25,493 nucleotides of DNA from NCBI GenBank assembly GCA_023433655.1, contig JAEYUE010000091.1:1-25493 (forward strand), read 5' to 3'. The notes beneath the pieces were generated by a model. That model saw nothing but the letters and a program-made list of their open reading frames with translations, was not told the origin of the DNA and did no database searches. The first letter of the stretch is position 1. Every line of letters begins with the position of its first letter. Of this stretch, positions 6,266-15,055 are shown piece by piece. The stretch is from Pseudomonadota bacterium (GTDB lineage Bacteria > Pseudomonadota > Alphaproteobacteria > Caulobacterales > Caulobacteraceae). Both the position numbers and the translations under genes were made by a program.

Positions 6266-7036
6266 ATGCTGATCGTCCTGTCCCCGGCCAAGCGGCTGGA
6301 CTTCACCGAAGCCGACCCCGCCCTGCCCGCCTCGGAGCGCCGCTTCCACGAGGACACGGCCTCGCTGGCGCGGACGGCGCGCGGCCGGACCGTGGCCGAG
6401 CTGCGCCGGCTGATGGGGATTTCGGACGACCTGGCGCGGCTGAACCGGGCCCGCTTCCAGGCCTTCAACGCCGAATCGACGGACGGCGTGCAGGCCGCCT
6501 TCGCCTTCGCCGGCGACGTCTACGAAGGTCTGAAGGCGCGTGAGATGGACGCCGACGCCCTGGGCTGGGCGCAGGACCATCTGCGCATCCTGTCCGGCCT
6601 GTACGGCCTGCTGCGGCCGCTGGACCGCATCCAGCCCTACCGGCTGGAGATGGGCGTGCGGCTGAAGACCCGGCGCGGGTCCAGCCTCTACGACTTCTGG
6701 GGCGACCGCCTCTCGAAGCAACTGAACGCCGACGCCGAAGGCCATGCCGACCCGACGCTGGTGAACCTGGCCAGCCAGGAATATTTCGGCGCCGTCGACG
6801 CCCGCGCCCTGAAGCTGCCGGTGGTGACGCCGCACTTCCGCGAGACGCGCGACGGCGAGAGCCGGATCATCTCCTTCTTCGCCAAGCGGGCGCGGGGAAC
6901 CATGGCCCGCTTCGCCGTCGATCAGCGCATCAACACGGCCGAGGACCTGAAAGCCTTCGACCGCGACGGCTACCGCTTCGACGAGGCCGCCTCGACCGAG
7001 ACGGACTGGATATTCATCAGATCAGGAAATTCGTGA
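6266..7036 (+). CDS. yaaA: Peroxide stress protein YaaA (DUF328/UPF0246)
   Basis: A 256-residue cytoplasmic protein with the characteristic N-terminus MLIVLSPAKRLDF. Conserved blocks follow: LMGISDDLARLNRARFQAF (about 50-68), the LSGLYGLLRPLDRIQPYRLEMG region (about 111-132) and the basic C-terminal part FAKRARGTMARF. The family limits iron-driven oxidative damage under peroxide and binds DNA in E. coli; its biochemistry is only partly settled. Length is normal. It lies 46 bases after nnrD on the same strand and may share its transcript. Confidence 0.93.
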   Translation: MLIVLSPAKRLDFTEADPALPASERRFHEDTASLARTARGRTVAELRRLMGISDDLARLNRARFQAFNAESTDGVQAAFAFAGDVYEGLKAREMDADALGWAQDHLRILSGLYGLLRPLDRIQPYRLEMGVRLKTRRGSSLYDFWGDRLSKQLNADAEGHADPTLVNLASQEYFGAVDARALKLPVVTPHFRETRDGESRIISFFAKRARGTMARFAVDQRINTAEDLKAFDRDGYRFDEAASTETDWIFIRSGNS

Positions 7037-7100
7037 GGCCCTGTCGCCTTCGCAGGCGCGAACGGCTAGGCTGAACGGACAGACAGACGAAGAGACCTTC

Positions 7101-7949
7101 ATGTTCCAGTGGCCCAAGCGTGGTGATGGTTCGCAAGCCGAAGCCGCCCCCTTCCGCGACATAGGCGATCTGAAGGATCAGGTGGCGGTGATCTCGGGCT
7201 CGACCTCGGGCATCGGCCTGGCCATGGCGCGGGCTATCGCCTCGCGCGGCGGCGACGTGGTGCTGAACGGCCTGGGCGATCCGTCGGAGATCGAGCGGAC
7301 GCGGGCCGAAATGGAGGCCAGCTGCGGCGTGCGGGTGCGCTACCACGCCGCCGACATGACCCGCGGCGACGAGGTGGCCGACATGGTCGCCTTCGCCAAA
7401 CACCAGCTCGGCCGGCTCGACATCCTGATCAACAACGCCGGCGTCCAGCACGTCGAGGCCGTGGAGAAATTCCCGGCCGACAAGTGGGAGCAGATCCTCG
7501 CCGTCAACCTGTCGTCGACCTTCTACGCCACCCGCGCCGCCATCCCGATCATGAAGGCCCAGGGCCGCGGGCGGATCGTCAACGTCGCCTCGGCGCACGG
7601 CCTGGTCGCCAGCCCGTTCAAGTCGGCCTACGTCGCGGCCAAGCACGGCGTCATCGGCTTCACCAAGACGGTCGCCCTCGAGGTCGCCCGGGACGGCATC
7701 ACCTGCAACGCCCTGTGCCCCGGCTTCGTCGAGACGCCGATCGTCGAGAAGCAGATCGCCGACCAGGCCCGCACGCGCGGCATGTCCAAGGAGCAGGTGC
7801 TGAAGGACGTCATCCTCGGCTCCCAGCCGACCAAGCGCTTCGTCACCACCGACGAGCTGGTGGGGATGATGCTGTATCTGGTCTCGGACCTTGGCGCCTC
7901 GGCCAACGGCGCGAGCTTCTCGATCGACGGGGGATGGACGGCGCAGTAG
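7101..7949 (+). CDS. Short-chain dehydrogenase, probable 3-hydroxybutyrate dehydrogenase
   Basis: A 282-residue classical SDR. The nucleotide-binding motif SGSTSGIG is at 32-39, NNAG at 111-114, and the catalytic Ser164, Tyr177 and Lys181 are in VASAHG...YVAAK. The C-terminal SIDGGWTAQ and the ALCPGFVETPIVEKQI segment closely resemble D-3-hydroxybutyrate dehydrogenases, which oxidise 3-hydroxybutyrate to acetoacetate with NAD+ in ketone-body or PHB use. It is about 22 residues longer at the N-terminus than typical HBDHs. No later start near the family norm is obvious, and AAGAGA upstream gives only a weak ribosome-binding site. Family assignment is firm; the substrate is inferred. Confidence 0.8.
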   Translation: MFQWPKRGDGSQAEAAPFRDIGDLKDQVAVISGSTSGIGLAMARAIASRGGDVVLNGLGDPSEIERTRAEMEASCGVRVRYHAADMTRGDEVADMVAFAKHQLGRLDILINNAGVQHVEAVEKFPADKWEQILAVNLSSTFYATRAAIPIMKAQGRGRIVNVASAHGLVASPFKSAYVAAKHGVIGFTKTVALEVARDGITCNALCPGFVETPIVEKQIADQARTRGMSKEQVLKDVILGSQPTKRFVTTDELVGMMLYLVSDLGASANGASFSIDGGWTAQ

Positions 7950-7955
7950 GGGCGC

Positions 7956-8894
7956 CTACCCCACAAACCCTGCCGCACGCTTCAGCCGGTCATTGATCGC
8001 CTCGCCCAGGCCGTGCGCCGGGATGGGCGACACCGCGATGCCAGCGGGCTTCTCCCGATCCGCCTCGCGCAGCATCCGGAACAGGTTGGCGGCGGCTTCG
8101 CGGAGGTCGCCGGCGGGGCTGAGGCTCCAGCGGGGGTCGCCGACGCCCGGGCCGAAGCCAAGGAGGATCTCGCCGTCGCCGGCCGACTCCGCGTCGATCC
8201 GCAGCGGCGCGTCGGGCGCGTAGTGCAGGGTCGTGCGGCCGGGGGAGCGGCGGCCCTCCCCGCCTTCATCCAGCGGGCCGACGATCGCCTCGATCTCCTC
8301 GCGGGTGACCGAGCCCGGGCGCAGCAGGGAGACCCGGCCGTCGAGCACAGAGACCACGGTCGACTCCACCCCGACCGCGCAGGGGCCGCCATCGACGGCG
8401 TCGGCCGCGGCGTGGCCGGTTTCCTCCACCGCGTCGTCGAAGGTGGTCGGGCTGGGGCGGCCGGAACGGTTGGCCGAGGGGGCGACCACCGGCTTGCCGA
8501 AGGCGGCGATGACGGCGCGGGCGCGGGCGTGGCCGGGGACGCGCACGGCGACGCTGTCGAGCCCGGCGCGGGCCAGGTCGCAGACGGCGGCGCGGTCGCG
8601 CACGGGGGCGACGACCGTCAGCGGGCCGGGCCAGAAGGCCTCGGCCAAGGCGCGGGCGCGGGCGTCGAAGACGGCGACGGCCTCGGCCTGGGCGGCGTCG
8701 GCGACGTGGGCGATGAGCGGATTGAAGCGCGGCCGGCCCTTGGCCTCGAAGATGGCGGCGACGGCGACCGGATTGGAGGCGTCGGCGGCGAGTCCGTAGA
8801 CCGTCTCGGTCGGCAGGATGACCAGGCCGCCGCGGGCCAGGGCCTCGGCCGCCATGGCGTCGGTCGCGCCGAGCTGGATATGGCCGCCGGGCAT
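7956..8894 (-). CDS. L-threonylcarbamoyladenylate synthase (Sua5/TsaC type)
   Basis: A 312-residue enzyme that makes threonylcarbamoyl-AMP from Thr, bicarbonate and ATP, the first step of t6A37 tRNA modification. The YrdC domain covers about residues 8-200: LPTETVYGLAADA (27-39), KGRPRFNPLIAHV (52-64), WPGPLTVV, and SANRSGRPSPTTF. A further C-terminal segment from about residue 215 (GRTTLHYAPDAPLRI...) is the Sua5 domain, so this is the long Sua5 form rather than short TsaC. It lies tail-to-tail with the SDR gene, six bases between stop codons. Confidence 0.92.
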   Translation of the reverse strand: MPGGHIQLGATDAMAAEALARGGLVILPTETVYGLAADASNPVAVAAIFEAKGRPRFNPLIAHVADAAQAEAVAVFDARARALAEAFWPGPLTVVAPVRDRAAVCDLARAGLDSVAVRVPGHARARAVIAAFGKPVVAPSANRSGRPSPTTFDDAVEETGHAAADAVDGGPCAVGVESTVVSVLDGRVSLLRPGSVTREEIEAIVGPLDEGGEGRRSPGRTTLHYAPDAPLRIDAESAGDGEILLGFGPGVGDPRWSLSPAGDLREAAANLFRMLREADREKPAGIAVSPIPAHGLGEAINDRLKRAAGFVG

Positions 8895-8952
8895 CGATGC
8901 GCTCCGTTGATCAGGCCGGGGTGATGCGCCCGCGGCCCGGAGGAGGCAAGCC

Positions 8953-9504
8953 CTACGGCCGGCGCGGGATCAGCGGGATCATCCGGTGCAGCACGTTGTC
9001 GCGGTCGATGAAATGGTGCTTCAGGGCGCCGAGGACGTGCAGCACCACCAGGGCGATGAGCAGCTTGGCGGCCAGTTCGTGCAGATCCATCAGCTGGCCG
9101 GCGAATTCCCGGCCGCCGCCGACCGGCAGCAGGGGCCACTCGAACAGGCCGAACCAGACGATGTCGCGGCCCGCCGCCGAGGACGCCGCCCAGCCGACCA
9201 GCGGCATGGCGAGCAGGAAGACGTAGAACAGCACGTGGGTCCCGCGAGCGACCAGCTTCTGCCAGCGCGGCGTCTCGGCCGGCAGGGGGATGGCGGGGTT
9301 GGCGATGCGCCAGCCCAGCCGGACGAGGGTCAGGACGAGGATGGTCAGACCGACGGACTTGTGCAGGTTGACGAACTCCCGCGAGATCGGGCCGTCGGTC
9401 GCCTCGTGCGCCTGGATCAGGACGATCTGGGTGACCACCAGGGCGGCGATCAGCCAGTGCAGGATCAGCGATACGGTCGAATAGCGGTTGCGCGGCTCGG
9501 CCAT
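8953..9504 (-). CDS. Cytochrome b561 family protein
   Basis: A 183-residue membrane protein with four predicted helices and haem-ligand histidines in the expected places: His16 in SLILHWLIAAL, His in NLHKSVGL, His in DLHELAAK, and a final pair near LHVLGALKHHF. The C-terminus RDNVLHRMIP is typical of bacterial b561-like proteins (CybB/YodB type), inner-membrane di-haem b electron carriers. I begin at the ATG at 9504, preceded by GGAAGAAG; a longer reading adds 28 Arg-rich residues with no ribosome-binding site. It is downstream of nothing obvious and divergent from the acyl-CoA dehydrogenase. Confidence 0.9.
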   Translation of the reverse strand: MAEPRNRYSTVSLILHWLIAALVVTQIVLIQAHEATDGPISREFVNLHKSVGLTILVLTLVRLGWRIANPAIPLPAETPRWQKLVARGTHVLFYVFLLAMPLVGWAASSAAGRDIVWFGLFEWPLLPVGGGREFAGQLMDLHELAAKLLIALVVLHVLGALKHHFIDRDNVLHRMIPLIPRRP

Positions 9505-9626
9505 GGTCTTCTTCCCTCTCCTGTACGTCGCGCAGCCTGCCCCAGAGGACGCGGTTCGCCAAGCGCGCCTTGCGTGACCCGGCGGCAAGGCGGCATGAAC
9601 GGGCGCACCCTTTCGAGAGCGAGCCG

Positions 9627-11408
9627 ATGACCTACCGCGCCCCTGTCCGCGACCTGATCTTCACCCTGACCGAGGTCGCGGGACTGGACGCCGTAGCGGC
9701 GACCGGCGCCTTTCCCGATTACGACCGCGAACTGCTGGCGGCGGTGCTGGAGGCGGCAGGCCAGTTTTCGGAGGAGATGCTGGCCCCGCTGAACCGGGTG
9801 GGCGACCAGAAGGGCGCGACCTGCGTGGACGGGTCCGTGACCGCGGCTCCGGGGTTCGCCGACGCCTACCGCCAGTTCGCGGAGGGCGGCTGGACCGGCC
9901 TCTCGGCCCCCGCCCACGCCGGCGGCCAGCAACTGCCCAAGGCGGTGGAGCTGGCCGCCTATGAGACCGTGCACGCGGCCAACATGGCCTTCGGTCTGTG
10001 CCCCATGCTGTCGCTGGCGGCGATCGAGGCGCTGGAGCAGGTCGGGACCGAGGCGCAGAAGGCGACCTATCTGACGAAGCTGGTCAGCGGCGAATGGACC
10101 GGGGCCATGGTGCTGACTGAGCCGCAGGCGGGGTCCGACCTGGGGGCGTTGACGGCGACGGCGGTTCCGAACGGCGACGGGACGTACAGCCTGACCGGGC
10201 AGAAGATCTTCATCACCTGGGGCGACCACGACGCCACGGACAACATTGTGCACATGGTGCTGGCCCGCCTGCCCGATGCCCCGCCGGGGCCGAAGGGCAT
10301 CAGCCTGTTCCTCGCCTCGAAACATCTGGTGAATTCGGACGGGACGCTGGGCGAGCGCAACGCCTTCCGGCCGGTCAGCCTGGAGCACAAGCTGGGCATC
10401 CACGGCTCGCCGACCTGCGTCATGGCCTATGAGGGGGCCACGGCCGAGCTGGTCGGGCAGCCGAACCAGGGCCTGGCCCATATGTTCGTGATGATGAACG
10501 CGGCCCGGCTGGCGGTCGGAGTCGAGGGCGTCGGCGTGGCCGAGCGGGCGTATCAGCACGCCCTCGCCTATGCCCGCGAGCGGGTGCAGGGGCGGTCGGC
10601 GTGGACCGGCCAGGCGGCGCCGATCGTCGACCACCCCGACGTGCGCCGCATGCTGTCGGTGATGAAGGCGAAGATCGCGGCGGCGCGGGCCCTGTGCCTG
10701 TCCACCGGGGTGGCGGCCGATCTGGCGCGGCATGCGGCGACGGAGGAGGAGCGCCGGCGCTGGAAGGGCCGCGAGGATCTGTTCACCCCCGTCGCCAAGG
10801 CGTGGTCGACCGAGGTCGGGGTGGAGGTGGGCTCCATGGGGGTGCAGGTGCACGGCGGCATGGGTTTCATCGAGGAGACCGGCGCGGCGCAATACTATCG
10901 CGACGCCCGCATCGCCCCGATCTACGAGGGCACCAACGGCATCCAGGCCATGGACCTGGTCGGGCGCAAGCTGTCGCAGGACGGCGGCGAGGCGGCCCGC
11001 GCCGTGATCGCCGACATGAAGCTGACCCTGGCCGAACTGCCGCGCCTGTACGTCGGCAAGCCGGTCGAGCGGCTGGCCAACGCCATCATGGCGGTCGAGG
11101 ACGCCACCCTGTGGCTGCTGGACGCCAAGGGCGACCCGGCGCGGGCGGCCGATGTGCTGGCCGGGGCGGACGCCTACCTGCGCCTGCTGGGCGACGTGAT
11201 CGGCGGCTGGCTGCTGGCCAGGGGGGCGCTGGCGGCGCGCGACATCCTGGACGCCGGCGAGGGCGATGCGACGTGGCTGGAGGGCAAGGTCGCCCTGTAC
11301 GAGGTCTACGCCGCCAATGTGCTGGGCCACGCCTCGAGCCGGCTGGCCGCCGTCGGCCAGGGCGGGGCCCTGCTGGAGCGGATGAGCGTGGACGTGCTGG
11401 CCGGCTGA
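9627..11408 (+). CDS. Acyl-CoA dehydrogenase, large (about 600-residue) type
   Basis: A 593-residue flavoenzyme that introduces the alpha-beta double bond in acyl-CoAs during beta-oxidation. FAD/substrate signature MVLTEPQAGSDLGAL is at about 160-174, GQKIFITWGDHD follows, and the catalytic base is Glu434 in IYEGTNGIQAMDLVGRKL. An extra C-terminal domain (about 460-593) marks the longer AcdA/FadE-like subclass, with its N-terminal AcdN extension. Start chosen at MTYRAPVRDLIFTL, which matches the usual N-terminus; a longer reading adds 19 Arg-rich residues. Its stop codon abuts the stop of the protease gene on the other strand. The substrate chain length cannot be read from sequence. Confidence 0.93.
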   Translation: MTYRAPVRDLIFTLTEVAGLDAVAATGAFPDYDRELLAAVLEAAGQFSEEMLAPLNRVGDQKGATCVDGSVTAAPGFADAYRQFAEGGWTGLSAPAHAGGQQLPKAVELAAYETVHAANMAFGLCPMLSLAAIEALEQVGTEAQKATYLTKLVSGEWTGAMVLTEPQAGSDLGALTATAVPNGDGTYSLTGQKIFITWGDHDATDNIVHMVLARLPDAPPGPKGISLFLASKHLVNSDGTLGERNAFRPVSLEHKLGIHGSPTCVMAYEGATAELVGQPNQGLAHMFVMMNAARLAVGVEGVGVAERAYQHALAYARERVQGRSAWTGQAAPIVDHPDVRRMLSVMKAKIAAARALCLSTGVAADLARHAATEEERRRWKGREDLFTPVAKAWSTEVGVEVGSMGVQVHGGMGFIEETGAAQYYRDARIAPIYEGTNGIQAMDLVGRKLSQDGGEAARAVIADMKLTLAELPRLYVGKPVERLANAIMAVEDATLWLLDAKGDPARAADVLAGADAYLRLLGDVIGGWLLARGALAARDILDAGEGDATWLEGKVALYEVYAANVLGHASSRLAAVGQGGALLERMSVDVLAG

Positions 11409-12227
11409 TCAGGGGCCGGCGGGAGCGTCCAGCAGGGCGATGGCCTCGCGGACATACGCCGCATGGGCGACGATGCCGATGCCGAGCGGGCCGGCGCCGG
11501 GCCTCACCTCGGAGGTCAGGACGCCGGCGATGAAGGGATGATCGGGCTGATGGGCGCCGGGGGCCTTGCGCGCCGAGGGCGTCCAGAACACCGGCCCGCC
11601 CGAGTTGCCGGGGAAGACCGGAAAGTCGAGCAGGAAGGTCGGGAAGGCCTCGATCGGGGTCAGAGGCCACGAGGCCACACGGCCGACCCGCAGGATCGGA
11701 AAACCGGCGGTGTTGGCCGAGTAGCCGTGCGGATAGCCGAGGGCCAGCAGTTCGTCGCCCGGCCCGACCTGCCAGGCGTCGAGTGCGTCGGCCTCGGCCA
11801 GCCAGCCGAGGGGAATGGCGGCGCGGGCGAAGTCCGGCGGGGCGAGGACCTCCATCACGGCGATGTCGCGGTCGGGATGTCGCGTCCACAGCGGATCGCC
11901 GTCCTGATTGCGGATTTGCAGCGGTTCGGGGGCGAAGCGCCAGCCGCCCTCGGGGCGCTCGTAGCGCCAGCCGATTCGGGCCTCGGGCCCGGCCATGCCA
12001 TCGAGCACATGGTGGGCGGTGACCAGGACGGTGCGCGGCTGGCCGTCGGGGCGCGGGGCATCGATCAGGAAGCCGGTCCCCACCCGGCGGGTCGGGGCGT
12101 CGCCGTTGCGCTGGTCCAGCTGCACCGTGGCGGAGATCAGGCCGACGGTCAGGTCCCAGGCCGGGGCGGAGACGACGACGGGCGGCGGCTCGGCGACGGG
12201 ATCGGGCGGGAGCTGGAGATCGAACAT
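11409..12227 (-). CDS. Trypsin-like serine protease, no signal peptide
   Basis: A 272-residue protein with a chymotrypsin-fold signature: GTGFLID (50-56), His73 in TAHHVLDG, Asp121 in DRDIAVMEV and Ser209 in FPGNSGGPVF. The full triad is present in the right order and spacing. There is no hydrophobic signal sequence at the N-terminus (it begins with an acidic, Pro-rich stretch) and no PDZ domain, so it is not a DegP/DegQ-type enzyme. It could be cytoplasmic or exported by another route. Its targets are unknown. It is convergent with the acyl-CoA dehydrogenase and divergent from oligopeptidase B. Confidence 0.82.
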   Translation of the reverse strand: MFDLQLPPDPVAEPPPVVVSAPAWDLTVGLISATVQLDQRNGDAPTRRVGTGFLIDAPRPDGQPRTVLVTAHHVLDGMAGPEARIGWRYERPEGGWRFAPEPLQIRNQDGDPLWTRHPDRDIAVMEVLAPPDFARAAIPLGWLAEADALDAWQVGPGDELLALGYPHGYSANTAGFPILRVGRVASWPLTPIEAFPTFLLDFPVFPGNSGGPVFWTPSARKAPGAHQPDHPFIAGVLTSEVRPGAGPLGIGIVAHAAYVREAIALLDAPAGP

Positions 12228-12319
12228 GGACGCGATGTCGCCGGGGGCTTTTGTTCATTTGACGGCGGCGGGGTCGCTCGCACAAGGTCCGCGCCTCATC
12301 CGCCATGGGGGCTGACACG

Positions 12320-14497
12320 ATGAACCGCCGCGACCTGCTCGCCACCGCCTCGGCCGCCCTTGCGGCGACCGCCCTGCCCTCCACCGCCCGTGCTTCCGGA
12401 GTCTCGATGTCCCAGACCGCCCCCGTCCCGCCTGTCGCGAAGAAGATCCCGGTGCGGATCGAACAGCTGGGCCGCGTCCGGGTCGACGACTATCAGTGGA
12501 TGAAGGACGACAACTGGCAGGCGGTGCTGCGCGACCCGACCCTGATCAAGGCCGACGTCAAGGAACACCTGACCGCCGAGAACGCCTACCGCGAGGCGAT
12601 GATGGCCTCGACCCTCCCCCTGCAGGCCCAGATGTTCGAGGAGATGAAGGGGCGGATCAAGGAGGACGACAGCTCGGTGCCGGCGCCCGACGGCCCGTGG
12701 GAATACTTCACCGAGTACAAGACGGGGGATCAGCACCCGCGCTTCATGCGCAAGCCCCGCCGCGGCGGCGACCCGCAGATGCTGCTCGACGCCAACACGC
12801 TTGCCGCCGGCAAGGCCTATTCCGAGGTCTCGGCCGCCGACCATAGCCCCGACCACGCCCTGTTCGCCTACGCCGAGGACGCGCAGGGGTCCGAGGTGCA
12901 TCAGATCTATGTGAAGGACCTGGCCACGGGCGAGGTGCTGCCCGATCCCATCCAGTCGGCGACCGGCAATTTCGCCTTCTCGCCCGACAGCCAGTGGATT
13001 TTCTGGACCAACCGCGACGACAACGGCCGGCCGGACAAGATCTTCCGCCGTCCGGCCCGGGGCGGCGAGGCGACCCTGGTCTACCAGGAGGACGACGACG
13101 GCATGTTCATCAGCGTCGGACGCAGCTCCGACGACCGCTTCGTGCTGATCTCGATCGAGAACCAGGAGACCTCGGAGGTCCGCTACCTGCCCGCAGAGGA
13201 CATGACCGGGACGCCGAGGGTGCTGGATCCGCGTGTGACCGCCCGCCGTTACGACGCCGACCACTGGGGCGACCGCTGGGTGATCCGCACCAACGCCGAC
13301 GAGGCCGTCGACTTCAAGATCGTCGAGGCGCCGACCGACGCGCCGGCCAAGGCGAACTGGAAGGACGTGGTCCCGCATACGCCCGGCCGCTTCATCGAAG
13401 GGACGGCCCTGGTGAAGGACTTTCTCGCCCGCCAGGAGCGCGCCGACGCCAATACGAGGATCGTCATCCGCGACCGCGCCGGGGCCGAGCACGAGATCGC
13501 CGTCGACGAACCTGCCTACGCCCTGTCGCTTGGCGGAGCGTCGGAGTTCGACACCACGGTGATGCGCTACGCCTACAACTCGCCGTCGACGCCGACTTCG
13601 ACCTACGACTACGACCTGGCCACGCGCGAACGCATCCTGCGCAAGGTCCAGGAGGTGCCGTCGGGCCACGACCCGACCGACTATGTGGTCGAGCGGCTGA
13701 ACGCCCCGGCGGCGGACGGCGAACTGGTGCCGGTGACGGTGCTGCGGCGGAAGTCGACGCCGGTCGACGGCTCGGCGCCGTTGCTGCTGTACGGCTACGG
13801 CTCGTATGGCATCCCCATGGCCGCCAGCTTCTCGACCAACCGGCTGTCGCTGGTCGACCGCGGCTGGATCTACGCCATCGCCCACATCCGCGGCGGCTCG
13901 GACAAGGGCTGGAACTGGTTCCTGTCAGCCCGGCGGTTCACCAAGAAGAACACCTTCACCGACTTCATCGCCGCGGCCGAGCACCTGATCGCGCGCGACT
14001 ACGGCCGGGCCGGCAACATCGTCGCCCAGGGCGGCTCGGCCGGCGGTCTGCTGATCGGGGCGGTGACCAACATGCGGCCCGACCTGTGGGCCGGGGTGAT
14101 CGCCCAGGTGCCGTTCGTCGACGTAATCAACACGATGAGCGACACCTCGCTGCCGCTGACGCCGCCGGAATGGCCCGAGTGGGGCAATCCGATCGAGGAT
14201 CCCGAGGCCTATGATTACATGATGAGCTACAGCCCCTACGACAATGTCGAGGCGAAGGCCTATCCGGCGGTCCTGGCCACCGGCGGGCTGTCGGATCCGC
14301 GCGTGACCTACTGGGAGCCGGAGAAGTGGGTGGCCAAGCTGCGGCCGGCGACGACCTCGGGCAAGCCGGTCCTGCTGAAGAGCAACATGGAGGCCGGCCA
14401 CGGCGGAGCCTCGGGCCGCTTCGACTATCTGAAGGAGGTCGCCCACGACTACGCCTTCGCGGTGTGGGCGGTGGAGAAGGGCTGGGAGCGGGGATAG
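12320..14497 (+). CDS. Oligopeptidase B (prolyl oligopeptidase family S9A) with Tat leader
   Basis: A 725-residue serine peptidase that cleaves short peptides after Arg or Lys. An N-terminal beta-propeller domain (about residues 75-430) is followed by an alpha/beta-hydrolase domain with Ser573 in GGSAGG, Asp659 in LSDPRV and His694 in AGHGG. GGSAGGLL and the RGGSDKGWNW segment match oligopeptidase B rather than prolyl endopeptidase. The N-terminus MNRRDLLATASAALAATAL is a twin-arginine leader with an Ala-rich core ending near STARA, so Tat export to the periplasm is likely. I start at the ATG at 12320; an upstream ATG at 12305 would add five residues. Confidence 0.92.
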   Translation: MNRRDLLATASAALAATALPSTARASGVSMSQTAPVPPVAKKIPVRIEQLGRVRVDDYQWMKDDNWQAVLRDPTLIKADVKEHLTAENAYREAMMASTLPLQAQMFEEMKGRIKEDDSSVPAPDGPWEYFTEYKTGDQHPRFMRKPRRGGDPQMLLDANTLAAGKAYSEVSAADHSPDHALFAYAEDAQGSEVHQIYVKDLATGEVLPDPIQSATGNFAFSPDSQWIFWTNRDDNGRPDKIFRRPARGGEATLVYQEDDDGMFISVGRSSDDRFVLISIENQETSEVRYLPAEDMTGTPRVLDPRVTARRYDADHWGDRWVIRTNADEAVDFKIVEAPTDAPAKANWKDVVPHTPGRFIEGTALVKDFLARQERADANTRIVIRDRAGAEHEIAVDEPAYALSLGGASEFDTTVMRYAYNSPSTPTSTYDYDLATRERILRKVQEVPSGHDPTDYVVERLNAPAADGELVPVTVLRRKSTPVDGSAPLLLYGYGSYGIPMAASFSTNRLSLVDRGWIYAIAHIRGGSDKGWNWFLSARRFTKKNTFTDFIAAAEHLIARDYGRAGNIVAQGGSAGGLLIGAVTNMRPDLWAGVIAQVPFVDVINTMSDTSLPLTPPEWPEWGNPIEDPEAYDYMMSYSPYDNVEAKAYPAVLATGGLSDPRVTYWEPEKWVAKLRPATTSGKPVLLKSNMEAGHGGASGRFDYLKEVAHDYAFAVWAVEKGWERG

Positions 14498-14512
14498 CCG
14501 CTTCCGGGCCGG

Positions 14513-14959
14513 CTACGGATCAAGCGTCCAGGTGTAGTCGCCGGGCTCGTCCGCATGCATCGCGACGAAATTGCGGACTTCGTAACCGCCGGGACAGGTG
14601 TCACTGCCATCGGACCAAAAGGCATAGGGGCCGGGATACTGCACGCAGAGCGCATGGCCGCCCGACCACGAGCGGCCGGAGCCGTCGGTGGCGTCGGCGT
14701 ACATGTAGAAGTTGGCGTTGTCGGTGCTGACCAGATCGATGCACGAGCCATTGTAGACGTCGTACCAGCCGCGATTGATGAAGCGGGCCGTGCCGGTCTC
14801 GACGTAGGATACGGCCACAGTCGCGTTGCGGCCGCTGCTGTTGCAGACCTTGAGGTCGATGGTCGGCGTCCAGGACGAATTCGCCTTCTGGGCCGACGCC
14901 GGAGCCGGCGCGACGAACATGAGGCCGGCGGCCACAGCCGCGACGACGATGGATTTCAC
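14513..14959 (-). CDS. Secreted DUF1036 protein
   Basis: A 148-residue protein with a signal peptide (residues 1-23, cleavage after ASA). The mature part resembles DUF1036: a LKVCNSSGRNATVAVSY strand near the start, RFINRGWYDVYNGSCIDL in the middle and a C-terminal Trp/Tyr-rich region. Four cysteines (39, 73, 105, 122) could form two disulfides. The predicted site is the periplasm or outside the cell. No function is known for the family. The GTG start is supported by GGAGGG eight bases upstream on the minus strand. The gene is convergent with oligopeptidase B, 15 bases between stops. Confidence 0.78.
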   Translation of the reverse strand: MKSIVVAAVAAGLMFVAPAPASAQKANSSWTPTIDLKVCNSSGRNATVAVSYVETGTARFINRGWYDVYNGSCIDLVSTDNANFYMYADATDGSGRSWSGGHALCVQYPGPYAFWSDGSDTCPGGYEVRNFVAMHADEPGDYTWTLDP

Positions 14960-15055
14960 GATGCTGGCCCTCCCGCCGATCAGGTCTGCAGGATATCAGT
15001 GTCATGCGCCGAATCCAGTGACGGTGGCTGACGTCGGCTGCAGGGACGGGTTCCG

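Noticed and set aside
7045..7058. CGCCT-TCGC-AGGCG hairpin after yaaA considered as a terminator
   Set aside because: Only a 5-bp stem with no T-tract; too weak to support in this GC-rich DNA.
9465..11330. A 621-codon open frame on the minus strand across the acyl-CoA dehydrogenase
   Set aside because: It is a His/Arg/Gln-rich shadow of a clear plus-strand gene, caused by high GC at third positions.
12259..12287. TTGACG upstream of oligopeptidase B considered as a promoter -35 box
   Set aside because: The -35 match is good, but no credible -10 element follows at 16-18 bases.
12296..13885. A 529-codon open frame on the minus strand inside the oligopeptidase B gene
   Set aside because: Same shadow effect; no family motif, while the plus-strand protein has a full catalytic triad.
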